A stretch of DNA of 64,000 bases from Undaria pinnatifida (lineage: Eukaryota > Sar > Phaeophyceae > Laminariales > Alariaceae): contig JABAKD010000022.1 of NCBI GenBank assembly GCA_012845835.1, positions 685,501 to 749,500 of the forward strand, written 5' to 3'. Each line of letters begins with the position of its first letter. The first letter of the stretch is position 1. Under the pieces are notes generated by a model that was given only the letters and a program-made list of their open reading frames with translations, was not told the DNA's origin and did not search any database. Shown piece by piece: positions 43,361 to 54,759 of this stretch. The position numbers were made by a program, and so were the translations under genes.

Positions 43361-43945
43361 ACGGTGTTATGATAGTGTTATCATGATGCTATGATGATGT
43401 TATGATGATGTTGTGATGATGTTATGACGATGTTATTATTATGTTATGATAATGTTATGATGATGTTGTGATGATGTTATGACGATGTTGTGATTATGTT
43501 ATGGTGATGTTATGATAATGTTGTGACGTTACGATGTTACGACGATGTTATGATGATGTGATGATGATGTTATGATGATGTGATGATGACATTATGATGA
43601 TGTTATGATGATGTTATGATGATGTTATTATGATGTTATGATGATGTTATGATGATGTTATGATGATGTTATGATGTTATGATGGTGTTACGATGATGAT
43701 GTTATGATGATGTTATGATGATGTTATGATGATGTTATGGTGATGTTATGGTGATGTTATGATGACGCTATGATGATGTTATGATGATGTTATGACGGTG
43801 CTATGATGGTGTTATGACGGTGCTATGATGGTGTTATGATGGTGTTATGATGATGTTATGATGCTCTATGATGATGCTATGATGATGCTATGAAGATTTT
43901 ATGATGATGTTATGATGATGTTACGATGATGTTATTAATAACATA
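43230..43945. repeat. Minisatellite of ATGATGTT-type units (mostly 11 bp)
   Basis: About 700 bp of TTATGATGATG units with single-base variants, overlapping the end of the 58-bp array, whose own unit contains GTGTTATGATA. The long array probably arose from the 58-bp unit's tail. No gene in 43.9-44.5 kb apart from an imperfect hairpin at 44114-44176. Confidence 0.85.
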
Positions 43946-44739
43946 ATAACAATAATTAACCAGGAGGCTGCAGGAGGCGGTAATGGGGGGACCGTAGCAG
44001 CAGGGGCTCCAAAGAGTTAGAGATTAGCTGCTGCCAGCGTTTGGTTCGGCGTTGCCCGCCGATGGAGGCATTTTGTAGATCAGAGTAAAATGGTAGATAG
44101 TGCCTGTTGGCTGAAGTGCACGGCCAGACGACGTATGCTACTAATAATATGGTGCACCTCCATTATTAGTGTAGCATGCGCCAGGCACCGTTGCCACTAC
44201 AGTCAGTCACGGGCGGGGGGGGGGAGGGCAGGGAGTGCTAATTTCACGCTTTAGGGGTGCAGTCGAAGATTCTAAAAAGAGTAAGAACTTTCTGATTTCT
44301 AACATGATTGATGATGAGGAGCTCGCTCATCATTAACATCAACATCACCCAAAATATATAAAGATAAAACACGTATAGATAGAACGGCCTTGTTTACCGT
44401 AAAAAATGTGAAGCTGTGTGTTAACAGTTAACACCCAGGTTTAGTTCACAAACACCACACAGGGTATCATAAATGAAACATAGATCTAATGTACCACGCA
44501 GCTTGCAAAGTTGAGTTTCAACTATTCAATCGGTCGTACTTTATTTATTTGTTTTCTTATTTTGTTTTTGTTTTTTGTTTTTGTTTTTGTTTTTGTTTAT
44601 TTCGTATTTCTCTCTTCCAATGTATTTCTGTTGCTGACGTATGTATGTTGTGCCTGTCGTACCCAGTACTAGGGCATGACATTGCGTTGTCGAATGCATT
44701 ACGATGCATTATCTCTGTGTCGTGGCTTGTGACCACAGA

Positions 44740-44840
44740 GCTGATCTTTCTAGGGTGAAGAATCAGTACGGACACTGGGTGTGCTGGATGTCGACGAGTA
44801 GAAGAACGGTTTAATGTGAAGAACACACACACACACACAC
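44740..44840 (+). mobile_element. Dispersed element R, copy 5
   Basis: GTACGGACACTGGGTGTGCT, GGATGTCGACGAGTAG, ACGGTTTAATGTGAAG and an (AC)n tail. The upstream GCTTGTGACCACAGAGCTGA corresponds to the GTCACAAACTACG block of copies 2 and 4. Confidence 0.5.
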
Positions 44841-45053
44841 TTTGCACAGCTGACGTTTTTCAGTTTTTTTGGAAGAACTAAATAGGAAGGAAGGCGTTCG
44901 TTTGCGCACTCCGACCAAGACGTCACTATGCGCTATTCGGAATAACAACATGCTAATGCCGAATACTCGCTGAAACTAATGCTTCTGGAAATAACTAATC
45001 CTAATACACACTACTACTGCTGCTGCTATACGAGTATTCTCGCAAGAGTATCA

Positions 45054-45287
45054 TCAGACTAACCCGTAGTTCCACGGTCGCTCGAGCAGCTCAACAATAT
45101 CAGAACGTCGCCACGCCAGAAGGTCAGAAACATTGGTTAACCCTAAAAGTGCAGCTGACTCTTCTCGCCTTACATAATACATACTGTGGATAGTAGTGAT
45201 TTGACCGTTGACTACCTGGTACTCGTACACATCCCTTTCGAAACGGAGCACCGTTCCTAATCCTACTCCTATTAATAGTAGAGACAC
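45054..45287 (-). CDS. Unidentified coding segment with relics elsewhere in the window
   Basis: The frame is open for 78 codons to a TGA, reading TVLRFERDVYEYQVVNGQIT, MYYVRREESAALLGLTN and VSDLLAWRRSDIVELLERPW. Composition is strongly protein-like. Parts of it recur as decayed DNA at 54064-54150 (the LTN-to-NYG end) and 55395-55465 (the RFERD-to-NGQIT part), which points to a repeated gene or mobile-element protein. No ATG was seen at the start, so it is probably an exon or a truncated copy. I do not recognise the family. Confidence 0.4.
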   Translation of the reverse strand: MSLLLIGVGLGTVLRFERDVYEYQVVNGQITTIHSMYYVRREESAALLGLTNVSDLLAWRRSDIVELLERPWNYGLV

Positions 45288-46179
45288 ACTTCCAGCCTTT
45301 GGGCGCGCTCAGAACCTTGTTTCTAATTATTACTTTTTTCAATACATTTCACTAGTAGTTTTGAGGAGGGCTTCCTTTTTTATAGCGACTCGCAGAGCCA
45401 CTCGTCGTGCGAGTGAGTGGCGCTGCCGCTCTCTTCTTTTGTTTGTGTGTGTTTGTGCGTGTTTGTGTGTTTTACGTTTTCACGATAGGCACCGTCGACG
45501 TGCTTCTTGATTTTTGTTTACTACCATTATTGTAATAGTATTGTGCTTCGCCCCCCGTGTTCAAAGCGAGTGTTTTTTGGCGTCGTTTGGACGCGTGCAT
45601 GCTACAAAGCGAGGTGCAACTAACTTTGTTTCTTCCTGGGAGTCCTTCCTTCCTTGATTGAGCACAGCTAGCTACAATTAGACTACAATTAGACTATGTA
45701 AGCCCGAGTAGTATCAATAGTCCTCCTTAATTAAGGTATTCCGTAAAAATACTCGGCGCCATTTAAATCGAGATTTTGCTCTAGAGCGCGCGAAACAAAG
45801 TGCTCCATATGATGAGAGCGGTGCATGTATTTGTGTGTGCGTGCGTGCGTGCGTGCGTGACACGTGTTGTGTGGAAACCAAAAAGGGTAACAACAAGAAA
45901 GAGCTTGGAACGCCGACAATTGATTATGTTTCGCGGTCGCGCTGCCTGGTGATCTCTCTGAGGTGATGAAAAGCGATCCCCCCTCAACCCTGGCCTTGGA
46001 GTCGATTTTTTCCCGTTGCCCTCGGAGGACATCGTGAGATTGTTCATCGGGTTACATGCTTTCGTTTTTCTCCAAATAAGTGCACTTCTCCATGTTGACC
46101 GCCGCCTTATATGGAGATGCCGCCGTATATGGGGATACCGCCTTCTTGGGGGACGGACCCCTACCACACCACTGCTATA

Positions 46180-46435
46180 CTACTACTACTACTACTGCTG
46201 CTGCTGCTACTACTTCTACTGACTGCTACTACTACTGTACTACTACTGCTACTACTACTGCACTACTACTACTGCTACAACTACTACTACTGCTACTACT
46301 GCTGCTACTGCTACTACTACTGCTACTGCTACTGCTACTACTACTGCTACTGCTGCTGCCACTACTACTGCTACTACTACTACTTCTGCTGCTGCTACTA
46401 CTACTACTACTAACACCACTACTACTACACTCTGT
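46180..46435. repeat. (CTA/CTG)n trinucleotide repeat
   Basis: About 250 bp of CTA with CTG interruptions. Leu, Tyr and Ser/Val frames through it are artefacts. Confidence 0.9.
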
Positions 46436-47117
46436 ACCACTTGGATGCTCGTGTATACTCACGAACACACAAAAAAAAGAATCTGGACCCACACTACCCC
46501 CCTCCCCCCCCCACCCCGGATCCGACACCGAAAAAAAAGAGAAAAAGAAAAACAAAGTTTATCGTTGATTTGGACACTGTTGCGGCCGTTGAACGTCCCG
46601 TTGTCGCTTGTTGGTCAGCAAGGAAGCACCATGGAGCAAGATCGCCGGAGTTTTTTGTTGCTGTGCACAACCGTGTACTCAAGTGTATTGCTGTGTCAAG
46701 TCGTGTCAAGTGCTGTTCGTGTCTTTGGGTTTGTCCAACTTGGTTTAAGGCATCGATCGGGCATGTTGTTTCAACCTGGATTAAATGGACGCCACAGACA
46801 GACGGTAGATCTTGCTGCTAATTGTCGTTGCTCCCCCGCCTCCCGTAAGAGCTTGCCCCCCCTCCCCCTTTTTGCCCGATCGGCCAAGGTCGGGCTTTTT
46901 TGAGAAAATTGCCAAGTTCCAATTTCGGCCGTTCGTTGCAACAATAATAATAACAGTCGCTGCGTTCATGCGCGGACACATTCAGGCGTTTTGCAGAAAC
47001 TATCCTACGCTCTCCTGCCCCCAGCAGGGCTCTCCCTTCCCGTCGTCTCATTCTACTTGCTCCCACCCCACGTTCTTTTCTTACACCTAACCCGACTATG
47101 ACTGCTTAGGCCTAAAA

Positions 47118-48036
47118 TTACATTACAGGCAGCCCCGCCGGCCGCCCCCCCGGCTGCCCCCGCCCCCTCCCCGCAAGCTTTCTGTTCTTCATTTTTCTCT
47201 TCCTCCTCCTGCTCCTCCTCTTCCTCCTGCTCCTGCTCCTCCTCCTCCTCCTCCTCCTCCTCCTCCTCCTCCTCCTCCTCCTCCTCCTCCTCCTCCTCCT
47301 TCTCCTGCTCCTCCTCCTCCTCCTCCTACTCCTCCTCTTCCTCTTTCGCTTCCTCTTCCTCCTCCAACTCTTCTTGTCCCCACAACATTCTCTTCCCCGC
47401 CTGACCCGACCTGTCCTACGTTGGCCCGCGACTACGCCAGAGGCAAGCCCCACAGCTACCCCCGCCCCCTCCTCCTCCTCCTCATCATCATCATCCTCTT
47501 CCTCGTGTTCTTCTTCCCCCTCCTCGCCGTCTACATCCTCGTCATCGCTGTCACCGTCGATGCATTCGCTCGAAGCGCTGGAGTCGTCTACGGGATCTTT
47601 GGTACCCCCTCCTTTGGCTCCTCCTTTGCGTTTCCCATGAACTACCACCACCGTGGTTGTTTGAGTACTACGCGCTCCATCCCTTCGCTTTAGATCCTTT
47701 TGTAGGCTTGGTTCCACGGCGGTCTTCTTATTTTCGCTGACGACCATGCGCTTGAGGAATTCTTGCCCGACCCGATCCCCCATCCTCATCCTCACATCTC
47801 CGGTGTGCAGTGTGTCCACGTGGCTCTTCATAGAGTATTTCCACTCCCAGTGGTTGTCGCACAATATGCACTCCAGCGGCGCCGCATTGGTGCACGGCGA
47901 ACTCGTTGTAGACGAAGTGCCGATTTCAGAGTTATTGAGGCGATTGGACCTTGGTTCTTGGCCAGTCTCGGCGCGAGGGGGCATTTGGAATGTATCCGCG
48001 GCGCTGCTTTGCCAGTCTGACGTGTTTGCAACACCC
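47118..48036 (-). CDS. C2H2 zinc-finger protein with acidic region and Arg-rich tail
   Basis: After an AG (ATTGCAAG, with an in-frame TGA just upstream) the frame runs about 305 codons to a TAA at 47118. It starts near LGVANTSDWQSSAADT and contains one C2H2 finger, LECILCDNHWEWKYSMKSH then VDTLH (C-x2-C-x12-H-x4-H). It continues with a basic/polar linker, an acidic stretch rich in Asp and Glu (GDSDDEDVDGEEGEEEHEEE onward) and an Arg run encoded by an (AGG)n repeat. It is likely a nuclear DNA- or RNA-binding protein. The start exon is not identified. The Arg tail may be repeat expansion, or a donor before it may be used. Confidence 0.6.
47200..47350. repeat. (CTC/CCT)n trinucleotide repeat inside the zinc-finger frame
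   Basis: About 145 bp of CCT units with CTT and CTG variants. On the minus strand the frame gives poly-Arg with Lys/Ser; other frames give poly-Gly and poly-Glu. Confidence 0.85.
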
Positions 48037-48359
48037 AGGACTTGCAATCAATCCTCATTTCGACCGCAGAATCCACATTTCGACCACAAAATTCTCGCCG
48101 CGTTTTGTTGTGAGATTGTACCAAGTTGTACTGCCCTGCCGAGCTCGTGGTTTTGCCGTCTCGAAGAAGATGTGCTAAGCTCGTAAAGTAATGTCACCCA
48201 GTGTCACTGGCCTCACACCTGCGTTGCCGAGGTTCGTCTCTTGTTCGACTAGGCACATTCTCCGTCAGAACACCCAGTCTATGATCAAGTCACTTTGTTT
48301 TACATAAGAATTAGTCTTGCATGGTTCTTTATATATCGTAGGATTCAGTGTGCTGGGAC

Positions 48360-48660
48360 CCCCCCCCCCCCGCCCCCCCCCCCCCAGCCCCGCCCGGCCC
48401 AAAACGAAAAAATGGAGTGTGGGTCACGGATTTTTTTTGTGCTCCGGTGGTATATTATGTATTATTGTTGTATTTCATGTTTGAAGATTTTCTTTTTTAG
48501 TAGGTAATTTCCGCATTTTGGGCCAGGCTCGTCTCAATTTCTTGGGCAACGAACGTCATACAGTGCCACACCACACCGCACCACACCACACCGCACCACA
48601 CCACACACCACAGCAGTCTCAGCACGATGATTTTACTTTATTTTTAAAGTCAGCAGCCTC
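48360..48660. repeat. C-rich run and (CACAC)n stretch, otherwise empty
   Basis: C runs at 48359-48386 and CACACCGCACCACAC units at 48565-48605. No gene signal. Confidence 0.6.
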
Positions 48661-48697
48661 CTCCTCCGTACGTATTTGACAGGCGTTTTATCCGCGG

Positions 48698-48994
48698 ATG
48701 CCCGACTGCGACAACCAAAATAACTGCCCCTGCGGCGCCATAAAAAAATATATGGTGTGTTGTGCGTGCCGCGTATTTATTAAACCTTCTGCAGACCGCA
48801 CCAAGAGGATAGCGAGGAGCTTAGGTAGAACACGATCGTGCCGCGCCTTCCCCGCCGCGGCCACGTGGCGCCTCGGGCGCGCCGCCGACAACCTTTCCGC
48901 CTTCCAAACATTATTTTGTTTTCATGACAGTCATTACTTGTATCATGTGACAACTTTAGACAGATTGGCTCCATCCATCCCCCACCTCATCTGA
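48698..48994 (+). CDS. Unidentified Cys-containing open frame, weak
   Basis: ATG to TGA, 98 codons, reading MPDCDNQNNCPCGAIKKYMV then CCACRVFIK. The cysteine spacing (CPCG, CCAC) is suggestive of metal binding but fits no motif I know. The region 48.78-48.90 kb is GC-rich compared with its flanks. The minus strand is open over part of the same span. Confidence 0.25.
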   Translation: MPDCDNQNNCPCGAIKKYMVCCACRVFIKPSADRTKRIARSLGRTRSCRAFPAAATWRLGRAADNLSAFQTLFCFHDSHYLYHVTTLDRLAPSIPHLI

Positions 48995-49751
48995 CTTCAC
49001 GATTAAAAAAATCCGAGGCTGACATCCTAGAACATCCTGATATCCGGATAGAATATCCGATCCCGCTATCGGCTAAATTAATAATGTACGTATCAATATA
49101 CATATATCATACCACGAAGGACGCGGATAACTAGACGGATGATAATATTGTTATTAGCAATTTTTCGCTAAAATATAGTCTAATATACCGGGTACGAGTA
49201 TTTATTTCTGGATTTCGGGACTCCTTGACCGAATATCGCTGTAACGTCTCAATCAAGTCCCAAGTCTCAAGCTGTAACGCCCATCCAAATGAGCGAGGAT
49301 AACAACGACGAGAAGTTCGTAAACAACAGCGAACGGCAAAAACAATAGGATCTACTACTACAGCATTTAGTAGCTGCTACTGTCTTGTTATATGTTGTTG
49401 TAGTAGATATATAGACTATATAGTCTATACATAGTCTATATATCAAGCTTTATGCCTTGCGCAGCAAATGAATGTAACACGATTGAACAATCGATCAATC
49501 AATGTGAAGCTGACTACCGCCGTAGGTACATCAGGTATGATACGCGCAGCATCGACAACAAATAACAGATTGAGACGTTGAAGTTTGGACACCACTCCAC
49601 CACCAGTCACTCTGGTGGCGGCATTCCTGTTCCAGAGGACGGAGGGAGCGATTGCAGGTAAAGAGTCGAATCGAGCATGGAATACGTACAAGTGGATAAT
49701 AAGAGCGTACCGTCGGCCGTGTTGTGCATGCAGGACCTAGGTATAGACTAT

Positions 49752-50060
49752 ATTATGAAAACAAAAAATACACTCCTGGATCCAGCTGTGAGGTTCAAGA
49801 TTTTCACAAGATTTTGCCGAAACTCATATTTGCAAGCTGTGTGTGATACTCCGATCGCGCGTATTACGGGTTGTGTGTCCTCATTAGACTAAGGATATAG
49901 GTCGTCGATTCCCCTTGGAACTACAGTGTAGCTTGTACCAGGGTCAACAGGGTGATGTTAAGCAATCTGTGCGCGGAAACTATAAAACCCGTTTTTGAGG
50001 GGGACAGAATCTGACAGCTAGCTGTGGAAGAAAATGCATTATTCGACTATCAAGTATATC
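49752..50060 (+). mobile_element. Dispersed element R1, copy D (left arm of an inverted pair)
   Basis: Contains the R1 blocks (GGATCCAGCTGTGAGG, GATCGCGCGTATTACGGG, GGTCAACAGGGTGATGTTA, GAAACTATAAAACCCG) and the 3' extension CATTATTCGACTATCAAGTA. A reverse copy lies at 52.62-52.91 kb. Confidence 0.75.
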
Positions 50061-50084
50061 CTGTAAGTCGTCCAGCCAGTGAGG

Positions 50085-50540
50085 AGAGGGTGGAGTGTTC
50101 GAAGGGTTGGGGGGGCGGGGGGGTTCGGTGGAGGGGGGGGCGGGGGGGGGGGAGGGGATTTCCAACAGCTTTAGGTCGCATAGATGTATGTATGGACTTG
50201 CTATTCACGTGGTGCTGATGGTTCGGGTGGTGGGGAAGGAGGGGGTGTTTGGGGGGGGGGGGGGGGGGGGGGGATGAATTGGAGCTACGGCATGGTTGGC
50301 TAGATATAAAGAGGTGATATCAACTTCTGGCGGGTAGTGTTTATTACTCTGGCATATTTCGATTTTGGGTGGGGTGTTGGAATAAGAGGGAGCGACAAAA
50401 AAACAAAAAAAGGGGGGGGGGATGAATTAATTGGAGCTACGGCATGGATGGCTAGAAATACCATGAGGTGACATCAGCTGCCTGGTAGTGTTTATTACTC
50501 TGGCAGTATACACATTCAGGAGCCGCGATTACGGTCTCGA
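50085..50540 (+). repeat. G-rich tracts and two copies of a 90-bp unit
   Basis: G runs up to about 22 bases (50100-50160 and 50250-50275) could form quadruplexes. The unit GATGAATTGGAGCTACGGCA through TGTTTATTACTCTGGCA occurs at about 50272-50355 and 50425-50508. It recurs inverted at 51.74-51.83, 51.89-51.97 and 52.19-52.26 kb. Confidence 0.7.
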
Positions 50541-50556
50541 GTCGGTATAGAGTTAA

Positions 50557-50564
50557 TGTATGAT

Positions 50565-50628
<64 letters not shown>
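50557..50628. repeat. (AAC)24 microsatellite
   Basis: Perfect CAA/AAC run of about 72 bp. Confidence 0.95.
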
Positions 50629-50811
50629 GCTGCGTCAAAAAGGCCAGGACCCCGAACGCATCGAGAGAGGGGGCAACACAACCCTACGTTCTACGTACTA
50701 TGTCGAAAAAATTCGGAACGCTAAATCGTCATCCATACATAGTTAGCATAAAAGATTCATAGAAAACAGGCCGTATCAAATGCACATCCATCCCCACATC
50801 ATCACACACAT

Positions 50812-51343
50812 CAAGCGCTCCTTTCAAAACAACGACGTTTGGCACCTCTCCCCCTCGTGTTCAATAGTGGTGACAATACCATGATAACCCCACATCACCT
50901 CGCTTGCTGTATTTAGAGTACTATGTACTCGTATCTGTCTTAGAATCGGCGACCCCAGAGCCCCACATCGGCACGGGAAAAATCATGGGCGTAAAATCGT
51001 ACGGAAGCTAATAATAATGGGAAAAGGAAGTACAGCAGATATCTTAAAATTTCGGTAGACCCCACTACCATCCTATTACCTAGGGCATTTCGTACTTGCC
51101 GTCTGCATTATTGATCGCCTCCCAACTTATGCCAAACGAAGTATGACTAACGAGGTGACGTAAGAGAGCGCGGGTACACCAAGCGTTCCTTTCAAAACAC
51201 TGACGATTTGCACTTCTCCCCGTTGTGCTCAATGGCGGTGACATTGCATGACCACATCACCTCGCCTGTTGTATTTTGCGACATGTATCTCTTTCGTATA
51301 ATTAGCGATGTCAGAGCCCCACAACGACACGGTAAAATCATGG
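50812..51343. repeat. Direct repeat pair, about 170 bp each
   Basis: 50812-50990 and 51179-51343 share CTTTCAAAACA, CACTTCTCCCC-type and ACATCACCTCGC blocks, and CAGAGCCCCACA through AAAATCATGG, at about 75 percent identity. This is an old tandem duplication inside the 49.75-52.9-kb inverted structure. Confidence 0.6.
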
Positions 51344-51466
51344 TGATTGCATTGTGGTACCTATCGATTGAAATATTATATCTTGCGATCCGTCATGTAC
51401 AAAAACAAATTATGAAGCTATAACATCAAATCTAGCATATATATAATAATAAACAATACCTGCAGT

Positions 51467-51572
51467 TAAATCGACACACGACGCGTATGAAAATACGCGG
51501 AAGTGTGGTGAGCTAAAATAAAGCTTTATTTTTCCCCATCCGCCGGAGGATAAAAAAAAAAAAAAAAAAAAA
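51467..51572 (+). mobile_element. Family P, copy 2 with long A-tail
   Basis: ACACACGACGCGTATGAAAA, CGCGGAAGTGTGGTGAGC, CCCCATCCGCCGGAGGATA, then about 22 A's. The A-tail supports retrotransposition. Confidence 0.6.
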
Positions 51573-51604
51573 AATACCAGGCAGCATGTATTCTTCTTGT
51601 TACA

Positions 51605-52910
51605 ACACAACCGTCAGATTCGTCCCCTTCAAGGGCGTATAGTTTCCGCGCACATATTGAAGTGTCCCGCCCGCCCCCCCGCCCCCCGCCCCCCCCCGAT
51701 CCCTCTTGTTCAAACGCCCCACCTAAAATCAAAATCTGCCAGAGTAGTAAACATTACCAGCCAGCTGATATCACCTCATTGTCTTTCTAGCCATCCATGC
51801 CGTAGCTCCAATTCATTTCCGCCCCACCCCCCTCTTTTATTTTATTTTTTCCCGTTCCCTCTTGTTCAAACGACCCACCGTAAATCGAAATCGGCCAGAG
51901 TAATAAACACTTCTACCCAATTAATATCACGTCATTATCTTTCTAGCCATCCATGACGTAGCTTTCATTCTCACTCCCCCCCCCCCCCCCCCCCCAACGC
52001 CCCCCCCTTCCCAACACCCCCTCCTTCCCCACCACCCGCACGATCGCCTAGACCTAGCACCACGCGTGCAGCAAGCCCCCAGATATATGCGACCTAAACC
52101 TGTTAAAAACCCTTCCCCCCCCCCTAAAAAAAAAGGTCCTTCCCCCCCCGCGCCTTTTTTTTTTCCGCTCCCTCATGCTCAAACGCCCCACCTATCATCG
52201 AAATCACCTCATTATCTTCCTAGAGCCATCCATGCCGCTGCTCCAATTCATCCCGCCTCCTTCCCCACCACCCGCACCATCGCCTAGACCTAGCACCACG
52301 CGTGTAGCAAACCCCTACAACTATGCGACCTAAAGCTGTTAAAACCCTTTTGCCCCAACCCCCCCCACCCCCCCACCCTTCGAACACTCCGCCCTCTCCT
52401 CACTGGTTGTACGACTTACAGGATATACATGATAAACTGTTGCATTCCTTCCACAACCGTCACATTTGGCCCCGTTAAAGGGTTTATAGTTTCCGCGCAC
52501 AGATTGAGTTGCCCCCCCCCCCCCCCCGCCCCCCGCTCCTCTTGTTCACTCCCGGCCCCCCGTTTTTTTTCTTTTTAACCCCCCCCTCCCCTTACCAGAT
52601 ATACGAATTAAAGCAGAATATACATGATAAACTTATGCCTTTCCTTCCACAGCAGCTGCTAACTGTCAGATTTTGTCCCCCTCAAAAACAGGTTTTATAG
52701 CTTCCGCGCACAGACTGACTATCATTACCCCCTGTTGACCCTGATAGCTACGCTGTAGTTGCAAGGGGAGTCGCCGACCTATATCCTTAGACTAATGAGG
52801 ACACACACCCAGTAATACGCGCGATCGGAGTATCACGCATAGCTTGCAAAGATGAGTTTCGACGAACTCTTCGATCTCACAGCTGGAGTGTATTTTTATT
52901 TTTATATTAG
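51605..52910 (-). mobile_element. Right arm of the inverted structure: R1 copies and C-rich units
   Basis: In reverse orientation it holds partial R1 pieces (51605-51662 and 52440-52510), three copies of the 90-bp unit, repeated C runs, and a full R1 copy (52620-52908) ending at CACTCCAGCTGTGAGATCG read on the minus strand. It mirrors 49752-50540. Confidence 0.65.
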
Positions 52911-52915
52911 TTACC

Positions 52916-53025
52916 AAGGCTACGATATTGTAGTATCACATTGTAGTATCACATTGTAGTATCATTGTAGTATCATATTGTAGTATCATTGTAATATCAT
53001 TGTAGTATCATTGTAGTATCATACA
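52916..53025. repeat. (ATTGTAGTATC)n minisatellite
   Basis: About nine units of 11-14 bp, ATTGTAGTATCAC and shorter variants. Confidence 0.85.
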
Positions 53026-53454
53026 AGGGCTCCGCATGGGTAGGGCAGGGCAGCACTTCGACTTGTTCGATTCAATATTCGATAGAGAAAAAACCGCCAC
53101 CACACAACACATAGTGTACGCGTGTAGAACGTAAAGTAGTGCCAAGAGATCGATATAGACTAACAGTCTAACAGTGGACTACTTACTGCTTCTGTCGTTT
53201 CCTCTGTTTCTCCGCTTCTTGCGTGAATCCGATTCCGAGCTTCATATATATTTCGATCGCGGATAAATCCGAGCCCACGCAGACTGACCCTCTAGTCTGG
53301 CCACGAAGAGACGTTTCGAGTGCGTTTCTCGACGTCTCGACTCAACCAAGCATCCAGGGCCAGCAGAGGGATGGCCAAATGTTTGCTGCATGTTCTCTAC
53401 GTGGCAGCTGACAGGCGCGCACTGAGCCAGCATGATACCATGACATACGATGAT

Positions 53455-53770
53455 GCTTTAGTAGGGGTAGCACTTTTTCGTCCCAAAATGGTTCTGAATG
53501 GTCGGCAATTGTCTTCTTAACCCACAATCGTCGGAAATAGACTTCTTGACCAATAATCGTCAGAAATGTTTCATTTCTTTTGCATAATTCTTCATGATTG
53601 TTTTCGTCGTGTACCTAGGCCGCCATGGGAATGTTGTTCATCCTGTAGAAGTTTTGTTTTTCTCCAAAGAATCAAGTTTTGGGAGAGAGGTCTTACTAAG
53701 CTCCCAAAATTGACGAAACCTCAGGAAAAAAAGTGGTGCACTTCTATCGTAGAGAACGCGTCCGTCGGTA
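53455..53770. repeat. Dispersed repeat family F2 copy
   Basis: GCACTTTTTCGTCCC, GTTCTGAATGGTCGG, AACCCACAATCGTCGGAAAT, CCTAGGCCGCCATGGGA, CTCCAAAGAATCA, AAGCTCCCAAAATTGA, AACCTCAGGAAAAAAAG. Same order as the 6.5-kb copy. Confidence 0.6.
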
Positions 53771-53784
53771 CAAGTATAAGGTTA

Positions 53785-54066
53785 TCGCATAAGGTTATCG
53801 TGTAGAGGTTATTGTGTACAGGTTATCGTATAAGGTTATCGCATAAAGTCATCGTAAAAGGTTATCGTATAAGGTTATCGTATAGAGGTTATCTTAGAAG
53901 GTTGTCGTAGAAGGTTATCGTATTAGGTTATCGCATAAGGTTATCGTATAAGGTTATCGTATAAGGTTATCGTATAAGGTTATCGTATAGAGGCTATCTT
54001 AGAAGGTTGTCGTAGAAGGTTATCGTATTAGGTTATCGCATAAGGTTATCGTATAAGGTTATCGTA
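53785..54066. repeat. (AGGTTATCGTATA)n minisatellite with higher-order duplication
   Basis: More than twenty 13-14-bp units. A block of about 120 bp containing the variants TAGAGGTTATCTTAGAAGG and TCGTATTAGG appears twice (from about 53860 and 53980). Confidence 0.85.
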
Positions 54067-54150
54067 CTAACCGATGGTTCCACGCTTGCTTGGAGGGGCT
54101 CAATCGGTCAGTATGTCAAAAGGTCAAAAATGTTTGGTCAAAAACGCGCA
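54064..54150 (-). pseudogene. Relic of the 45.1-kb coding segment
   Basis: The plus strand reads CTAACCGATGGTTCCACGCT, TGGAGGGGCTCAATCGGTCA and AAATGTTTGGTCA. It lines up with 45058-45140, with several indels. A further echo of its end (AGAAACCTTTTGGTCCAAAA) is near 57.29 kb. Confidence 0.5.
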
Positions 54151-54309
54151 ACCCCTTGCCGCGGGTTTACTCGGCTAGGTTATAGTTCTGGTTGGGTCGG
54201 CACCCGATGCCACCCGGAGGAGGCCGTGAGGGCGAGAGTGCAAACTGCAAACTGCAACCAGTATTGCAGTTCTAGGACTGCGAAAAGCAGCTGAGTCCCG
54301 GCGGCTTGT

Positions 54310-54450
54310 CGCTTGCCGCACATCCACACCGTGCGGGGCGGTGTCGTCCCGGGAGACTAGCGTTTTCGTCCCCGGTTTGTCGGGAGTTGCGCATGTCCGG
54401 AAGGGTTTCTGACCCATGGACGGAAAACTGCTCTCTCCGGGCGCGGCGAT
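54310..54450 (+). repeat. Isolated unit of the 30.5-kb satellite
   Basis: CCACACCGTGCGGGGCGGTG, TCGTCCCGGGAGA, TTTTCGTCCCCGG, GGAAGGGTTTCTGACCC, then CGGGCGCGGCG. Single diverged unit in the same orientation as the main array. Confidence 0.6.
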
Positions 54451-54759
54451 ACCGTGGCTTTGTCACGTAAGCGACAACTCTTGCCGTGCGCCCCTCGCCC
54501 CCTAATTGGTCGAGGGCGGGCGAGGCGGTCTCCTTGACCAATGGCCTGCGCCCGAAAGTCAGGGCTCGGAAAACGCTGGGCTGAGACGCACACACGATTT
54601 TCAAATGTCCGTGGGGCTTTTCAAGGAACAACACGCGAAAAAAGTGAAAGCCTGAAGGCCTCTGAAAGAAGGGTACACGGATGCTTCATTATATTTTTGA
54701 GTCCCCGCCAAAAAACAAAATGACGCGGTGTTATTGTTCCACGCCAGGAATGCATAATC

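Noticed and set aside
46080-46568. 162-codon Leu-rich frame
   Set aside because: CTA/CTG microsatellite translated; no flanking coding signal.
47374-47640. Plus-strand Ser-rich frame opposite the zinc-finger gene
   Set aside because: It is the reverse reading of the acidic region; the zinc-finger motif lies on the minus strand.
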